Below, piece by piece: positions 21,501-34,150 of a stretch of 64,000 nt of DNA (positions are counted from its first letter, which is position 1; the number at the start of each line of letters is the position of its first letter). Under the pieces are notes generated by a model. It had not been told where the DNA came from, searched no databases, and was given only the letters and a program-made list of their open reading frames with translations. The DNA comes from Hyperoodon ampullatus. Its lineage: Eukaryota > Chordata > Mammalia > Artiodactyla > Ziphiidae. Where the stretch lies: assembly GCA_949752795.1 (NCBI GenBank), contig OX457056.1, forward strand, positions 96,494,942 through 96,558,941, read 5' to 3'. Made by a program: the position numbers and the translations under genes.

Positions 21501-22199
21501 TTTTCACCAAAGAACTACTTAAGGTTGAGGAAAGTGAATTTATACCCTCATAGCCTCTCCAAGTGGAGCCCAAAGCTCTAGGATCAACCTCCATATTTCT
21601 TTGAAATAATTTGATTTATCATTTAAAAAGAAATCATGTGGATTTTTCATTCTATTTTAGAGCATGTCCATGTTTGTTTACTATAAAAATAATAATATTA
21701 TTATAGTAAAATATTTTTGAATTACTGTTAAATTGTTTAACTTTTATCTTCACTAAATCAATGAAATTGGCCCTCCAGAAGATTCACCATTTTTTCCCCA
21801 TGAGTTTCCATACTCTCTGCACATTGCCACGTAGTCCAAGTTTGAGAACTGTGGTCTTAATTTAAAATAAACAGTTTCTAAAAGTGGGATTTCAGGTAAA
21901 AACTTGCTTAAGTGACAGAAAGTAATACTTAAATCCCTTCTTATTTGGAAAGGCAGCCCTGATAAATATACTTAGCACTGAAAAGTTGAACTGTGCCATT
22001 TCCCACAGTACACTGCTGAAGCTATAACTTGAAAGGATAACTCATTGTGTTCCTAAAGGAACACTCTTTGAAAGAAGCCAAACCTTTAGAAGATTTGTTA
22101 TGAGGTACAGAGTGGCACCAAGAGATGCCTTGGTTTGGCAAACCTCCCCTCCGTTTCCATTAACAGTTGCCCAAGCCACCCAGAATAAACATATAACCT
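21501..22199. other. No recognisable feature
   Basis: Unique-looking sequence, with a TATTATTATAGTAAAATA palindromic AT stretch at about 21683-21712. Part of 21765-21860 may be an old hAT end (GTTTGAGAACTGTGG). Confidence 0.4.
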
Positions 22200-22612
22200 A
22201 ATAACTTCAGTTGTCACCCCTTCCAACCAGATGGCTTCCCACAACTATACTTCTTTGTCAGACATGATGAGGCCACCACTGCATTTCTGCTTTCATATCT
22301 TTGCTAATGGTGTCCTAAGCTTTCCCTTTCTCTTTTGCTGCTCATTCTTTGTGGTTCAGGTCAAGGCTTATCTATTCTCTTGTACTCTATTGGATTTCAT
22401 TCATCATTCTCTTTCTCTGAACTGCCTTGTCACTTAAAGTCTCCTAAATTTAGCTCTTTTTATTTATTCTTGTTTCATGTGTGTTTATCTTGATTGTAAA
22501 CTCCCTGTGGGAAATGATTATATTCTTGTACTTTTCTGAATCTAGATGCCAAGGAGGCATCTAGTACAGAAGTGGACAAGTAGATCTTCAATAAATACCT
22601 ATTATTTGATTT
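22200..22612 (+). repeat. L2 LINE, 3' end
   Basis: TGGTTCAGGTCAAGGCTTAT, then the TATTTATTCTTG part, then TTGTAAACTCCCTGTGGG and a final ATCTTCAATAAATACC: the standard L2 tail order. Confidence 0.6.
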
Positions 22613-22659
22613 AATTGCCTTACCTTAGACAATTTGGTTGAATTTTAATTGTATATCTT

Positions 22660-22815
22660 CTAAGCCTTGCCACTCAAAGTGTGGATCATGAATCAAAAGC
22701 ATGGGCATCACTTGTTAGAAATGTAGGATCTGGGTCCCACCCCAGACTTACTGGATCAAAATCTGCATTTTAGTAAGTTTTCCAGGTGATTCATATGCAC
22801 ATTAAAGTTGAGACA
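22660..22815 (-). mobile_element. MER5A-type hAT transposon
   Basis: Reversed MER5A order: CTCAAAGTGTGGATCATGAA, CATCACTTGTTAGAAATG, GGTCCCACCCCAGACTTACT, CCAGGTGATTCATATGCACA and TTAAAGTTGAG. About 155 bp, non-autonomous. Confidence 0.75.
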
Positions 22816-22944
22816 TACCTAGTATTTTTCTAGGCCCTATGTGTCAGTAGGTTAACAAATTTTATAAATACTCAGCATTCTGACATTTTATAAATGTCAG
22901 TATCATTAAATGTTATCTAAAGCTTGGAAAATTTGAAACAAGAT

Positions 22945-23490
22945 TATAGACCACAACCTTGGACCTAACCAGGCTCACCCCCTCTTTTTTTTTTTTTTTG
23001 CGGTACGCGGGCCTCTCACTGTTGTGGCCTCTTCCACTGTGGAGCACAGGCTCCGGACGCGCAGGCTCAGCGGCCATGGCTCATGGGCCCAGCCGCTCCA
23101 CGGCATGTGGGATCTTCCCGGACTGGGGCACGAACCCGTGTCCCCTGCATTGGCAGGCGGACTCTCAACCACTGCGCCACCAGGGAAGCTCACCCCCTCT
23201 TTTTATATGGCCTATGAGCTAAGAATGGTTTTCATGTTTTTAAATGGTTGAAAAAAATCCAAAGAATGTTTCATGACACATGAATGTTTTATAAAATCAA
23301 ATTTTAGAGTCCATAAATGAAGTTTTATTGGAACAAAGCCACACTTATTTGTTTATATAATGTCTATGGCTGCTTTCACGCTGTAAGACCAGAATTAAGT
23401 AGTTACAACAGAGGTCTTACAGCCTGCAAAACTGAAACTATCTACTCTCTGGTCCTTTTACAGAAAAAGTTTGCTGGCCCTTGATCTATC
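22945..23490 (-). mobile_element. MER20-related hAT transposon carrying a CHR-1 SINE
   Basis: Outer element: GACCACAACCTTGGACC at the left, then after the SINE TATGGCCTATGAGCTAAG, GTTTTTAAATGGTTGAAAAA, AGTTTTATTGGAACAAAGCC, GTCTATGGCTGCTTTCACGC and CAGAAAAAGTTTGCTGGCCC at the right. This is the reversed order of a longer relative of MER20. The SINE at 22990-23187 splits it. Confidence 0.75.
22990..23187 (-). mobile_element. CHR-1 type SINE, short form
   Basis: Minus-strand element starting CTTCCCTGGTGGCGCAGTGG, with GGTTCGTGCCCC as B box and the phrase GAGAGGCCCGCGTACCGC before its A tail. Exact 17-bp target repeat GCTCACCCCCTCTTTTT at 22973-22989 and 23188-23204. The 72-87 aa frames crossing it are shadows. 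Confidence 0.93.
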
Positions 23491-24721
23491 AATAGATTCA
23501 TGATGCTTGTTTATATAGAAGGAACTCCAGATAGATCTAGTTAAACTTGTGGGAAAAGCAACTATAAACTTTATACATTAGTTGGCTTTAATATTCTATG
23601 TATATACGACATACAGGGAGGCTCACAACTGTATTATAAAATTACGTGCTGTGAAAAAATTGTTTTGAATCGTTGTAGGATTATTATTTTGTGGGATAAT
23701 AGCTTTCTTTTCTAACCAGCCAGGAAGTAAGAAAAATAAAAGTGCTTGAAAATACCCAGTATGTCATTGTCATTTGGAATTCAATAAGCTATTACAGTTT
23801 TGTCAGGTTCAATCTCTAAGGAGGTGAATGAAAATATACATCTTGGGCAATTTGACCCCTATCAACATCATGCATCATGGTTACTCTGACATCTGAAGAA
23901 GAGCAATTCTGCTTTGTCAACTTGGAGACTCAAGGTTGCTGGTAAAGGTCACTCATTCCTTCACCTTTAGCTACTGGATATCAGATTGAAACTAAAGTGA
24001 GGAGATATGGAAAAGGTGTTCTACATCTTCTGTCAAATTAGCCTAATCCTCATTAAGTTGTACTGCTAATTCAGCACGTTCTAAGGTCTCCTGACACTAT
24101 GAGAAATGTCACCCTATGACTTTAGAGGGCTTAAAGGATATGAGGCTTTTTGGTTTGAATCAGTTCCTCCCTGAGACATCCCAGGGCTTAGAGGGTGTGT
24201 GCACCCGTCTTAGCTGCCTGAAGGATCTCTGTACATCTTCGTATTTTAGGAATATAGAATGTCAGCCAAATTGATCGACCGAGTAAAACATAAGGCAGGA
24301 GAAATCCGAAGGCTGCCTGAAGTACTTGTGCACTTACATTCCTCACATGCAAGATTTATTAGAGCAAATGAGTGATTTGCAAACATAAATGTAATGTAAA
24401 AGTTAGTAAATTACCAGAGGTTGCACCCTCAAAGTTAACAAACAAAATCCCACCAGAGAGAGCTAATTGCTGAGTTTTAAGCTCCTGCTTAAAACTATTC
24501 ATCTTGAAAATCTTACTGTTTAGTTGACAGCTTGCTGGATGACAATCAGAAAAGCATGAGTTATGCTCTTCTCACTAGTAAAACACTTTGCAAGCCATTC
24601 CATTCCTTGGTAATTCAGATTCTTTGCTGAGTAAGACTGTGAATACCTGGCTTTTTTAAAAACAAAATTCTATGACAATAAACAACAATTGTACAACAGC
24701 GTTTGGGGTACTGTAAATGAA
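23491..24721. other. Repeat-free stretch, candidate conserved non-coding sequence
   Basis: No transposon is recognisable. Segment 24250-24640 has balanced composition and runs such as GAGAGAGCTAATTGCTGAG and TTAGTTGACAGCTTGCTGG, resembling homeodomain and TALE (TGACAG) sites. No coding signal is evident. Conservation cannot be tested here. Confidence 0.25.
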
Positions 24722-24729
24722 GGGCTAGA

Positions 24730-24891
24730 CAACAAGGTCCTACTGCATAGCACAAGGTGATAAACGATAATGGAAAAGAATATTTATATAAAAAAGTCTA
24801 TATGTGTATAACTGAGTCACTTTGCTTTTACAGCAGAGATTGGCACAAACTTATAAATCAACTATACTTCAATAAAAAAAATTTAAGAAAG
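24730..24891 (+). mobile_element. 5'-truncated LINE-1 3' end
   Basis: CAACAAGGTCCTACTGCATA and GAGTCACTTTGCTTTTACAG, ending in CAACTATACTTCAATAAAAA. Repeat GGGCTAGA at 24722-24729 and 24892-24899 is the likely target duplication. Confidence 0.8.
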
Positions 24892-25008
24892 GGGCTAGAA
24901 ATTTAATTAGCCATGTAAACAAAAACTCCCCAAATTAAAAATGGAAACCCTCAACGACTTTACCTTTCTTCTGCTTCTTTTCTGGGGAAGATTTAGAGTG
25001 AATAAATA

Positions 25009-25232
25009 GGGCTTCCCTGGTGGCTCAGTGGTTGAGAGTCCACCTGCCGATGCAGGGGATATGGGTTCGTGCCCCGGTCCGGGAAGATCCCACATGCCGC
25101 GGAGCGGCTGGGCCCGTGAGCCATGGCCGCTGAGCCTGCGCGTCCGGAGCTCTGCAACGGGAGAGGCCACAACACTGAGAGGCCCACGTATTGCAAAAAA
25201 ATAAAAATAATAAAAATAAAATAAAATAAAAA
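25009..25232 (+). mobile_element. CHR-1 type SINE, short form, young-looking
   Basis: Starts GGGCTTCCCTGGTGGCTCAG with A-box region TGGCTCAGTGGTTGAGAG, B box GGTTCGTGCCCC and a tail of ATAAAAATAA units. Exact 15-bp target repeat TAGAGTGAATAAATA at 24994-25008 and 25233-25247. CpG dinucleotides are still frequent, consistent with a recent insertion. Minus-strand frames across it (24907-25309) are shadows. Confidence 0.93.
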
Positions 25233-25247
25233 TAGAGTGAATAAATA

Positions 25248-26215
25248 AAGGGAGAATTGACAATGGATATAATATCAAACTTGAAGCACATTGGAAAATA
25301 TAATCCCAATTTACCCAGACTTCACCAACCTGGGGCTAGAGATGGGGCTATAATAATAGCAATGATAGCCAGAATGTTATTGTCTCTTGCTCCAACATTT
25401 AATATAGAAGTTCCGGGCAAAGGCAGATCCCCAACCTGGCACTAGTGTCCTCCTGTCCAGGTCTGCTGCTTTTCCACCAGATCCCAGGATTTCAGGGGAT
25501 GCTGAAACTGTTTGGTCAGGTGCTGTGACTGATGCAATACAGGCCTTGAAGTACCCAATTGTGCAGGGTCCTTGGTGAATTGGGAGGGAAAGTGTCTTTC
25601 CATAGTGCTCTTGTTCATCACCATTTTACAATGTCAAAAAACCCTCACAGTTTTTACTTAGAGATTTTTCTCTCTCTAAGCTAGAACCCAGACATGTTCA
25701 TGGGTCCAGTCTATGGATAGGTTTGATTGATAGCTACAGTGAATCAACACTCCTGTCCCTGGCTTTGTCACCAGGTCAGTTCATTGTGCCTTCCTCTTTG
25801 TCCCCTTGGAATAAATGACCATTCTTGAATTTCTCCAACCTCTATGCAAGTTGACCTGACAGACCTCCTTTACCAAGTTAATGCATATTCATCCCTAGGC
25901 TCATCACAGCCTTAGCAATGAGCTACAGCTCCCATATAAACATATCTTGGTTGGGCCACCCTTCTGGTCCATTAAACATGCCCAGACACATCTGACTTCC
26001 AGCAGTGGACACAACCTTAGCTCAAGCCAGTTGGTTTGTGTGGGCTAAAGAATTTCCTATTGCTCCACATTTGTATGCTATTCTTAGATGGAAAGCAGGA
26101 TCAGTGTTTCTTCCCTCTCCTTGTGAAACCTGGGAATCATCAAATAATATATTAAATTGAGGCAGATAGTAGATATATTTGAAGTGGTGACACAGAAGGT
26201 TCTCTTGCTCATTGA
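25248..26215. other. No recognisable feature
   Basis: Nearly 1 kb of unique-looking sequence. The minus-strand frame 25442-25624 has no recognisable domain. Confidence 0.45.
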
Positions 26216-26410
26216 GTGGCAACTATAAATTATGTGTTACCTAATTTAATTCTCACAACAATATGCTTTGTTTTTACAGTTACATTATTAAACCAAAACA
26301 AACACTCCACCCCACCCAAGACTGAGAGATTCAATAACTTGCACAAATTTATACAATTAGAAAATGGTAGCTATTTCAAATGTTGGTCAATTGGACTGCA
26401 GAGCCCATTC
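26216..26410 (-). repeat. MIR SINE, antisense
   Basis: Reversed MIR order: TTTAATTCTCACAACAATAT, GAGAGATTCAATAACTTGC, ACAATTAGAAAATGGTAGC, GGACTGCAGAGCCCATTC. Confidence 0.65.
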
Positions 26411-28257
26411 ATTTTTTCACTCTAATATGCTGAAGATATTTGTATATCCTTCCTATTTATTTTGAAAATTCACTAAATTCCTCTATATTTGGATTCCCTT
26501 TACACATTTTCCTCCATTGCATTACTCTCAATATAATCAAATTTTTTACCAGAAACTTTTTACAATTACCTTTTTCCAGAAGAACTGTTGCAGCATATTC
26601 TCACAATAGAGAAGGAGCCACATTAAAACAAACAAGTCTAAACAATACTATCATTCTCAACACCTTGTAGCTGACAAAAATTAGCTACTCATATTCCTGG
26701 AAGGGTAGGCCTGGACATCTGCCATTTCCTGTAGCGGAAGATGCTTCTGCCCAGTGATGAATTGGTTCCAGTTGTCTTACAGGATTCAGGAATCTAGCAT
26801 GTCTAGCCAGGAAACCATCAACCCCTTTATCAAGTTGAGAAATAAGAGCAAAGTTAATGCCAAAAAAAGAACAACAAGGTATGCAATAGGTTCACTGTGC
26901 TCTAAGTCTGTGGACCAGTAGGACTGTGTCACAAGTATGCTCCTGACAGTGCTCTGCCTGGAACTTCAATTATGGAGACAATGGGTGCATCTCCAGCACA
27001 ACTGCTCTGTGTATTCCTGCATTGTTCTGCATGTTGTAACAAAGAAAATAAGTAGTTAGTGGCTGTTCATGCTAAGTGCTTTAACTGCAATTTGGTCGAC
27101 TTTTTTGAAATTTAATTGTTTCAGTGTCAATAAAATATTTTTTGGCAAACAATACTTTAGCAACTAAGGAGACTCTTACTTGATAGAATGGATGAGTCTA
27201 CTCCAGGATTTCCTTGTAACTGTGACTATTTTCTAATCCATGTGTGATTAGTCTTAAGATATTAAATATAAGATTCTTTTCATATATTTTATCATATTAT
27301 TTGAAATGCAAGAAATCAGTTAATGTGACTGATAAGAAGATTGAAGGGTTTTTATTAAATATAAAAATAGATTTTAAAATTTTGGCACTGTACATGTTTG
27401 TCTCTAAAAATTTCTACTTATATGCATAAATAATGTAATATATGTTTTTTCATGGAAAATGTTTTATTAGCTCTGTTAAATCTAAATAGTTAAGAAACAA
27501 GGTAAGCAAGAGATGCAGTATTAGTAGTACTCTTATATGAATATGTACATGGCTAAAGATGACAGGACATTTTTATTCCTTTAATATACAGTGTGAAATA
27601 GTTTTCATAATTCTTTGATGTCAGATATGGAAAATACTGGTAATATTTGATGGTCTCTTCTGCTGTGGGAATGCAACATACATTATTTTATTGGTAGAAA
27701 TTAATATTAAGTTATAATTTCCTAATAGTTCATTTCACCCAGAGAAGTTTTCTGTACCTTCAAAATGAAACTATCTTACAAACTATCTTAAACATTGGGA
27801 TTTGAAATTCTGTAATCTGTGGTTTACACACAAAAATTATTCATAAAGCAACACACAGTTTCATGAGTAAGAGACAAAACTCCATCATGTAACAAGGTTA
27901 CCTGCTCTGAACAAAACTTTGGTCCAGGCAAGGAATATTCAACACTGAACCTATAAAAGTGGCCTCTGTTCGCAAGGAACTTTTCTCTCCTGATTCAGAT
28001 GGTTCAAAATTAATTCCACTGGTCTATGTTTTGATAATTTTTGTAATTAATTTTTAAAGGTTTTATATAACTTTGTCTTCTAAGAATTCATAAACTGGAT
28101 ATCCTAGTAATCTATACCTACTTAAAGAAATAACTCATATATATATGTTAACTTTACCAAGAAACAAAAGCAGTGACAACGGTGCCTACACTTTTACAGG
28201 CTGACAAAACAACTGTTAGCAATGAAGAGGCAAAGGAAGAAAAATATATGTTCTCAG

Positions 28258-28258
<1 letters not shown>
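26411..28258. other. No recognisable feature
   Basis: About 1.8 kb of AT-rich, unique-looking sequence without identifiable transposons or coding signal. Confidence 0.5.
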
Positions 28259-28259
<1 letters not shown>

Positions 28260-28295
<36 letters not shown>

Positions 28296-28325
28296 TGCAC
28301 ACACGTACACACAGGCACACACATA
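28260..28325. repeat. AC microsatellite
   Basis: About 16 pure AC units followed by interrupted GCATGCACACACGTACACAC. Confidence 0.92.
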
Positions 28326-29985
28326 AAATGCTCCTAATAAAGTAACTTAAAAAGACAGCTCAATCTTTTCTTGTAGTACTTCTCTTTTAGTACTCAGATA
28401 ATCAGCCTTGTGAAATAAATTTTTAGAGAGCAGATCATGTGGATTAAATTGGCTCTAACCTTTAATATTGAGAGCAACCTCAGAAGCTCAGAAAGCTAAA
28501 ATGCCTTTAGAAATAGGCACTAAATAAAAATATATGTGACGTGGCTGAGTATAACATAATAGGGAGTGTTGGGGCTTATAGGGGGCTTGGTGAAAAATGG
28601 AGTCTAAGACTTGCTTAAATATATCAATATTCCTTTTAAAAATTTTGTTTTCTACTGGCTAAAACAAAACATTTTGATTTGAAACCCTTTCTACATTGTT
28701 AAACCTAATTCTTTCCATCCCCTTTCTGAAGCATCAATATTTAAATAGCTTAAAGTTAGCTTAAATAGCTTAGATGTGACTTAAAAAAAACCTAACAATA
28801 TTTTCTAGTTTTGAGATGGAAATCATTAATTAAGGGAGCAATTTCTCTTCGGAACTGTAGGATTTGACACCAAATCCAGAGCAAGTTTCACCAGAACAAG
28901 GCGTTTCTTCTATTGGGAATCACTTAGTTAAAGCATGCCTTACACTTTCAATTACCTAGACAAAAGAAAATGGAAGATAATCTGTTATACCTAAATAATT
29001 AAAATTTGTACAAAAAATAAGGAAGATCATAAGATCATATCAGAGACTGGCTTTTATATTTATAGGAAAGGAATATTTTCTTCCAATTAAGGAATTTGGA
29101 GTTTCATTTACCCCACAAGTGACCACAGCCTTTCTAAAATCACAGAAACCATGCCTCCTCAACCTGGCATTAAGAATTTTGTATTTGGAAATGTGTTATT
29201 TTAAAATCTTTTTGCCTATATGAAATAGGAAATATAAGACAGAAGAATCACACATGCTACCAAATCTTTTGAAAAATAATACTGGAATCTCTTCTTGAAT
29301 CATTAAGTGAATGCATTTATCCTAAAAAATAGATCATCTCTTTGCTATAGATTTTCATTTCCTTAGAAAATATAAAGATCAAAGCATTTCATTTTGTAAA
29401 GCATACATTAATGACTACTATGTTTATCAAAAAAGATTTTAAACCACTATGTCCTTGCCCTTGACAACTTACAAAGAACGGCTTTTTATGATGTGATTCT
29501 CCTAGGAATCTGTGATACAATCAGTAATTGATTTTGCTGAGAGATCTAATTGTTTGATAAAAGCATTATTTCATCCTTTAGAAGAGTAACCTTGGAGGAA
29601 GAGGTCTTGACTCTTCTTCTTTTACAGTCCTGAAGAGATATGTCTCTAGATTGAATGGTACTGCTTGGTTGACTGTTTAGAATTAATTGATTGGTCAGTT
29701 CAGCCAAGTAGCCAATTTACCATATTTTCCCCTTTCAGTTAAGTTGATTTTTGCTTGAGCAGACTGACGAACTAAGCTTCAAGTAGATCAGAACCAGAGT
29801 TTACATTTTCCCCAGGTGGAAGTAAATTGCTGAAAGCCTTAGAAGCTCTTGATCAGAATATTTTTCATAAAGGCATATTTTAAGGGTGTGAAATCTCCCT
29901 TAAAAACCATCTGTGATTGAGCATATCCTAAAGTGAACTTCTCTTGACCTTCAGATCTGCTCCTTCCACTATCTTTTGCCATCCA
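28326..29985. other. No recognisable feature
   Basis: About 1.6 kb of AT-rich, unique-looking sequence. A local ATAGCTTAAA / TTAGCTTAAATAGCTTAG repeat is present near 28740-28770. Confidence 0.45.
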
Positions 29986-30345
29986 CAACTCCCTTGGTAG
30001 AACTGAGCTAGGATCCTCTGCTCGAAAATACCATTGGTTCCCCATTGCTTGTGAGTCAGAGTCATTCTAGGATCTTTGAAACCTGATGGTGATTTGCTTA
30101 TCATCCACTAAGAAGCTACTTTATGCACCTTCCTCATCAACCCATTTAGACTTCTTACTCGTCTCTGTAGTTTCCCTGCCTCCATGTCTTTGCTTACCTG
30201 GTTCAGCTGATGCAAGTGCAGGTCTTCTGTGAATCATCCTGACAGTTAACTCAGTGCACACTCCTGATTTACATATTTGTAGAGCTTCTCCAGGCTACTC
30301 TCCGGGAGAACCTCTTTTCCTTGTCTTTTTCCTTCTCTCTTTTCC
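29986..30345 (+). repeat. L2-like LINE fragment
   Basis: TTGGTTCCCCATTGCTTGTG followed by a pyrimidine-rich stretch in the L2 order (TGTCTTTGCTTACCTGG near 30186). Weak, by-eye match. Confidence 0.4.
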
Positions 30346-32395
30346 CTCACTCTACCCCCAACCACAAGGTCACACCGTAGCCCAGTTTTTTTTTTTTTTT
30401 TTTTTAATGTAGGGATTCAGGGCTGCTGCCTATGTATAAACCTCTGTGTGTTCACTAGGAAAAACTCAACTAATCTTGAACATATTCATTATTTCTTCCC
30501 TGCAGGATTTAATATATTTTTTTCTGCATTGCTCAGAACCCTGTGGATATGTGTTAAGTGTTAAGTACTCACATTATTAGCAATGCCAAAGAACTGCAGA
30601 GATGGAAATTCTCTGCTGCAAACTATGCAAGTTCTCAGGGATACTAGCCTTAACATAAATTGAGATGCAACTGTCATCACTGCTAAGATAACAAATCTAC
30701 AGTGGTCGTTGGTTCTTGGACATGAATAAACTAATTTCTCTGAATCGTTTATGCCTCTGGGACACAGTCTGGAGAACAGAGGAATATTGGACATCTACAG
30801 AGATCAGAAGTATGTATACCATTCAGAAAAAACAAAAATGACTCTGTTTACTTGAATGCATCATGTGGCCTTGACTCAACATTAGATTAACTCCAAATAT
30901 GCAAGTGTGCAGAGCCTTTGTGCTCAACTGCCTTTTTTGTTGTTGTTTCTCAAAAGGGAAAACATTTGATTCTGCACAATGTTTTACTTATGCCCAAGGC
31001 CCAATCCTACCTGTTGAGTATATACTTAAACTTCTGCACTCAATGATTGAAATTATTTCCGTTACCTTAGTGATTCACTATTAATCCTGTTCACAAGTGA
31101 CTTAACTAGGTTGAGAATGTAATTCTCTCTAAGATCTAATGCGTCAGACAAAAATTGATCTCCGAATATTTCATAATCTGGATTTAAATCAGCTATTACT
31201 TAACATGAGACTGTATATAAGACAATGATATTTTTAGTGTCAAGTAAAAGGTCTCTAATCTATTACATTAGGATTAACTTAGTGGTCCAGAAAAGTTAGC
31301 TACTACTGAAAGAACTTGATCTAGGCAGAAGTTTCTCTTACTGTGGGTACCATCACTTTAAAGCAGTATAGAACTGAGCCTCTGAGCATTTGCTTATTAG
31401 GCATGCACTAAAAGGATAAATGAATTGTACTGAGTTGATTGGATTTTGTGTGACTTTTGAGAAGGCATGTTTCCAGTTATTCATAACTTCTAGTCTACCA
31501 GTCTCAGAATGTTTTCAGGCTTACATTAGGAGTTTTAGATATTCTGGGTTTGGGTAAACTGGACTTTGCATGGTGCACTGGGGAGCATTTTAATTTTTTC
31601 AACTTGGTTTCTGCTTATTCCATATGTGTATCATTTTAGCTGAAAATTGTTGGGGAAATTTAATCCTGCAGTCATGAGATAGTGAAAGGGTTATGAAATT
31701 TAAAATTACCAGGCCATAAACAATTTTGAGAAGTTTAATTCTGAATTTAAAAAAACCCAAAGCATTATTTTGGTCTGTTTGATTTGTTGAATAGAAACAG
31801 AAGTTTGTTACCTGAGAAAATAGCATCCTCCTCTGAATAAATAGTTTACATCAAAATCTATTTAGCCCTCAATAGCTGTTGTGTGTTGAGGCATCTTATC
31901 TTGTCAGTGGGTTGATTATCAGAGGAATGCCTCATGGTATTTGGGTTAATTTAGGTTGCTTAGAAGGAAGAGTTCTTGACCACTTAGAAACAGTTTAAGA
32001 AATGAGGTATAAAAGTAAAAATGCATAGAGAATTGTAATACACTGTAGTAATATAAAGTATGATTATTTTAATGGACATTTTATGATTCTACTACACATG
32101 GTACTTACATACTTTTCCATAGTTTATATTACCTTGGTAGAAAAAAAATCTATATTCATAATGAACATAAGCCTGGGAAGTTCTTATTTGCATAAAACAT
32201 GGTACAGAACCAGAATTTATGTTTCAAAGTATCAAAAACTGTAAATAAAAGCAATCACAGAGCTGTGGCAAATTTCACACACGAAAATACTATTATGTGC
32301 ATTAGAGGAGCTTCCAGTTTCCTCTGAGGTGTGACAGTAACATGCTGTCATCATTTTCTCACTTTCCACTCACACCTCCACCCTCAAGAATCTTT
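30346..32395. other. No recognisable feature apart from a T20 run
   Basis: Mostly unique-looking sequence with a 20-T run at 30386-30405 that may be the A tail of an unrecognised antisense retroposon. Open frames in the interval show no domain. Confidence 0.45.
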
Positions 32396-32810
32396 CTCAT
32401 GTCCCTGCAGTGCTATCGAAATTGCTCTTGTTTTAGCTTCTGAAGATCTCTTCTTGCTCATTCCCAGATGTTTGACTTCTCTGCAACATTTTACACAGAG
32501 CCTCATCTTGAATCCCTTTCTTCTCATGGCTTGACTAGAACATATTCTCGTATGAAAATTCTCATATTCTTTTGGTCTGCCTCCTATCCCTTTAGTCATT
32601 CTTTTTCAGTCTCCATCAAGTCACCTTTTTCTCTCCTCATTGTCATTAATGTTAGACCTTAAAGCTCTTTTCTTTTAGCCTTCTTGTCCATCTGTGTACA
32701 TTTTCTCTGCATGTTCTCCATCTTCTCCCATGGTATCATTACCATCCATATGCTGGTGGCTCCCAAAGCTGACCTCTCTCCTTAGCTCAGACTTAGATGT
32801 CTGTGGTAAG
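32396..32810 (+). repeat. L2 LINE, internal part
   Basis: TGACTTCTCTGCAACATTTT, CTTCTCATGGCTTGACTAG, TTCAGTCTCCATCAAGTCAC and CCATCCATATGCTGGTGGCT follow the L2 coding-end order. The same L2 seems to continue at 33441. Confidence 0.6.
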
Positions 32811-33440
32811 CATCTAAGGGATTATCTGAAGAGGATCCATTTTTTAACTATATGTTGAAGTTGTGTGATTATGTGACTTTTCCATGTACCACAGCCCAGT
32901 GTTCCCAGGGATGGGTGATTGATCCAAGCTTGGACCATAAATTTGTGTCCTGAGATGTTTGGATTTGAGTCTGGGAGTCAGGACAACCTCTCTTGGAGAT
33001 CCAGGGGTGGAATCAAGGTGGTTGTCAGGTTGAATGCACCAGTGTCATATAAGGGCCCCATCAGTTCTTATTTGTTGTTAAATATTTTAGACGTCACCTC
33101 TAATTGTATGGTTCAAAGTGTGGGAGTTGCAGGCAACTGTGTGTACTCTCCTGTAGACCATATATGTAGAGGCAGCCAGTCTGTAAGTCAGAGATTATGA
33201 AATTTATTCTATGTGAAATATATCTCAATAATAATGATTTTTTTAAAAGTTTTTAAAAATGAGAGATTTTAGAGAGAGGGGAAATCTGAGAAATGTCCAG
33301 TGTCCTGAAGGCGTTAGGTCTCTGAATCCTCTATTTGCTGATGTAAAGTTACATCCTATCCCAATACATTTACAGTAGAGTCTGCTCTTTGTAAAGCTAG
33401 CTTGATTGACATCTGTCACCTTTTACAAAACTGGTCCTAG
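32811..33440. other. Unidentified segment inside an L2
   Basis: About 630 bp that interrupts the L2 order. It contains GTTCCCAGGGATGGGTGATT and ends in an AT-rich tail (33215-33260). It looks like a separate old repeat, family unknown. Confidence 0.35.
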
Positions 33441-34150
33441 TTAATAAAACATCCTGATGCCTACTGGACATTTCTACTTCTATGTCATGTACCTCCAATT
33501 CTCTCCTCAACCCTCACTGCACCTGTACTTCTAAGCCTGCTTCTCCTGCCATAGCCCAGTAAATAGCATCTTTACTTATTTAAACGACTGAGCTGCTTAT
33601 TATTTTTGATTCTTCCTATAATGTCTGGCCCTCCCATCCAATCAATCAAATCCTGTTATTTATCTGTCCATTTGTTTCCATTGCCATTCTACCACATTAG
33701 TACCCCCTGCAATTTCTTTATATGATCACCTTGTAACTGGTTTTCTCCCTTCTAGCCCTGCCATCTTCCAATGAATTCTTACTCCAAAGAAGGCTCTTCT
33801 TTGGCTTCATGATATCTTTAGATTCATATTCAGAACTCTTGATGATCAAGTTCATGGCTGCCTCTCCAGGTTTATCTCCTGCCACCACCTTTGTTCATAT
33901 GGATCATATGGTTCAATATACATGAATCTCACTAAAATGCAGGTAGTTCCTCTATACTAATCCCTCTTTCTGAAATGACTTCCCTTCCTTTATCACTAAC
34001 AGAGCACCCTGAACTATAATTGACTACTTACCACTAGTCTGTAAGCTCCTTGAAGCCAGGGATAATATTCTGCAATTGTAGTGCTACTGTGTCTTAACAT
34101 AGTGCCTGTCTTATGGTAGGCAATATATAAATATCTATTGAACAAATGTA
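33441..34150 (+). repeat. L2 LINE, 3' end
   Basis: CTACTGGACATTTCTACTTC, GGCTGCCTCTCCAGGTTTAT, CTGAAATGACTTCCCTTCC, CTGTAAGCTCCTTGAAGCCA, CATAGTGCCTGTCTTATGG and a final TCTATTGAACAAATG are in L2 order. With 32396-32810 it makes one of the longest L2 copies here. Confidence 0.7.

Noticed and set aside
24907..25309. Overlapping minus-strand frames of 67-123 codons rich in Arg, Ala and Gly
   Set aside because: Antisense shadows of the CHR-1 SINE at 25009-25232.
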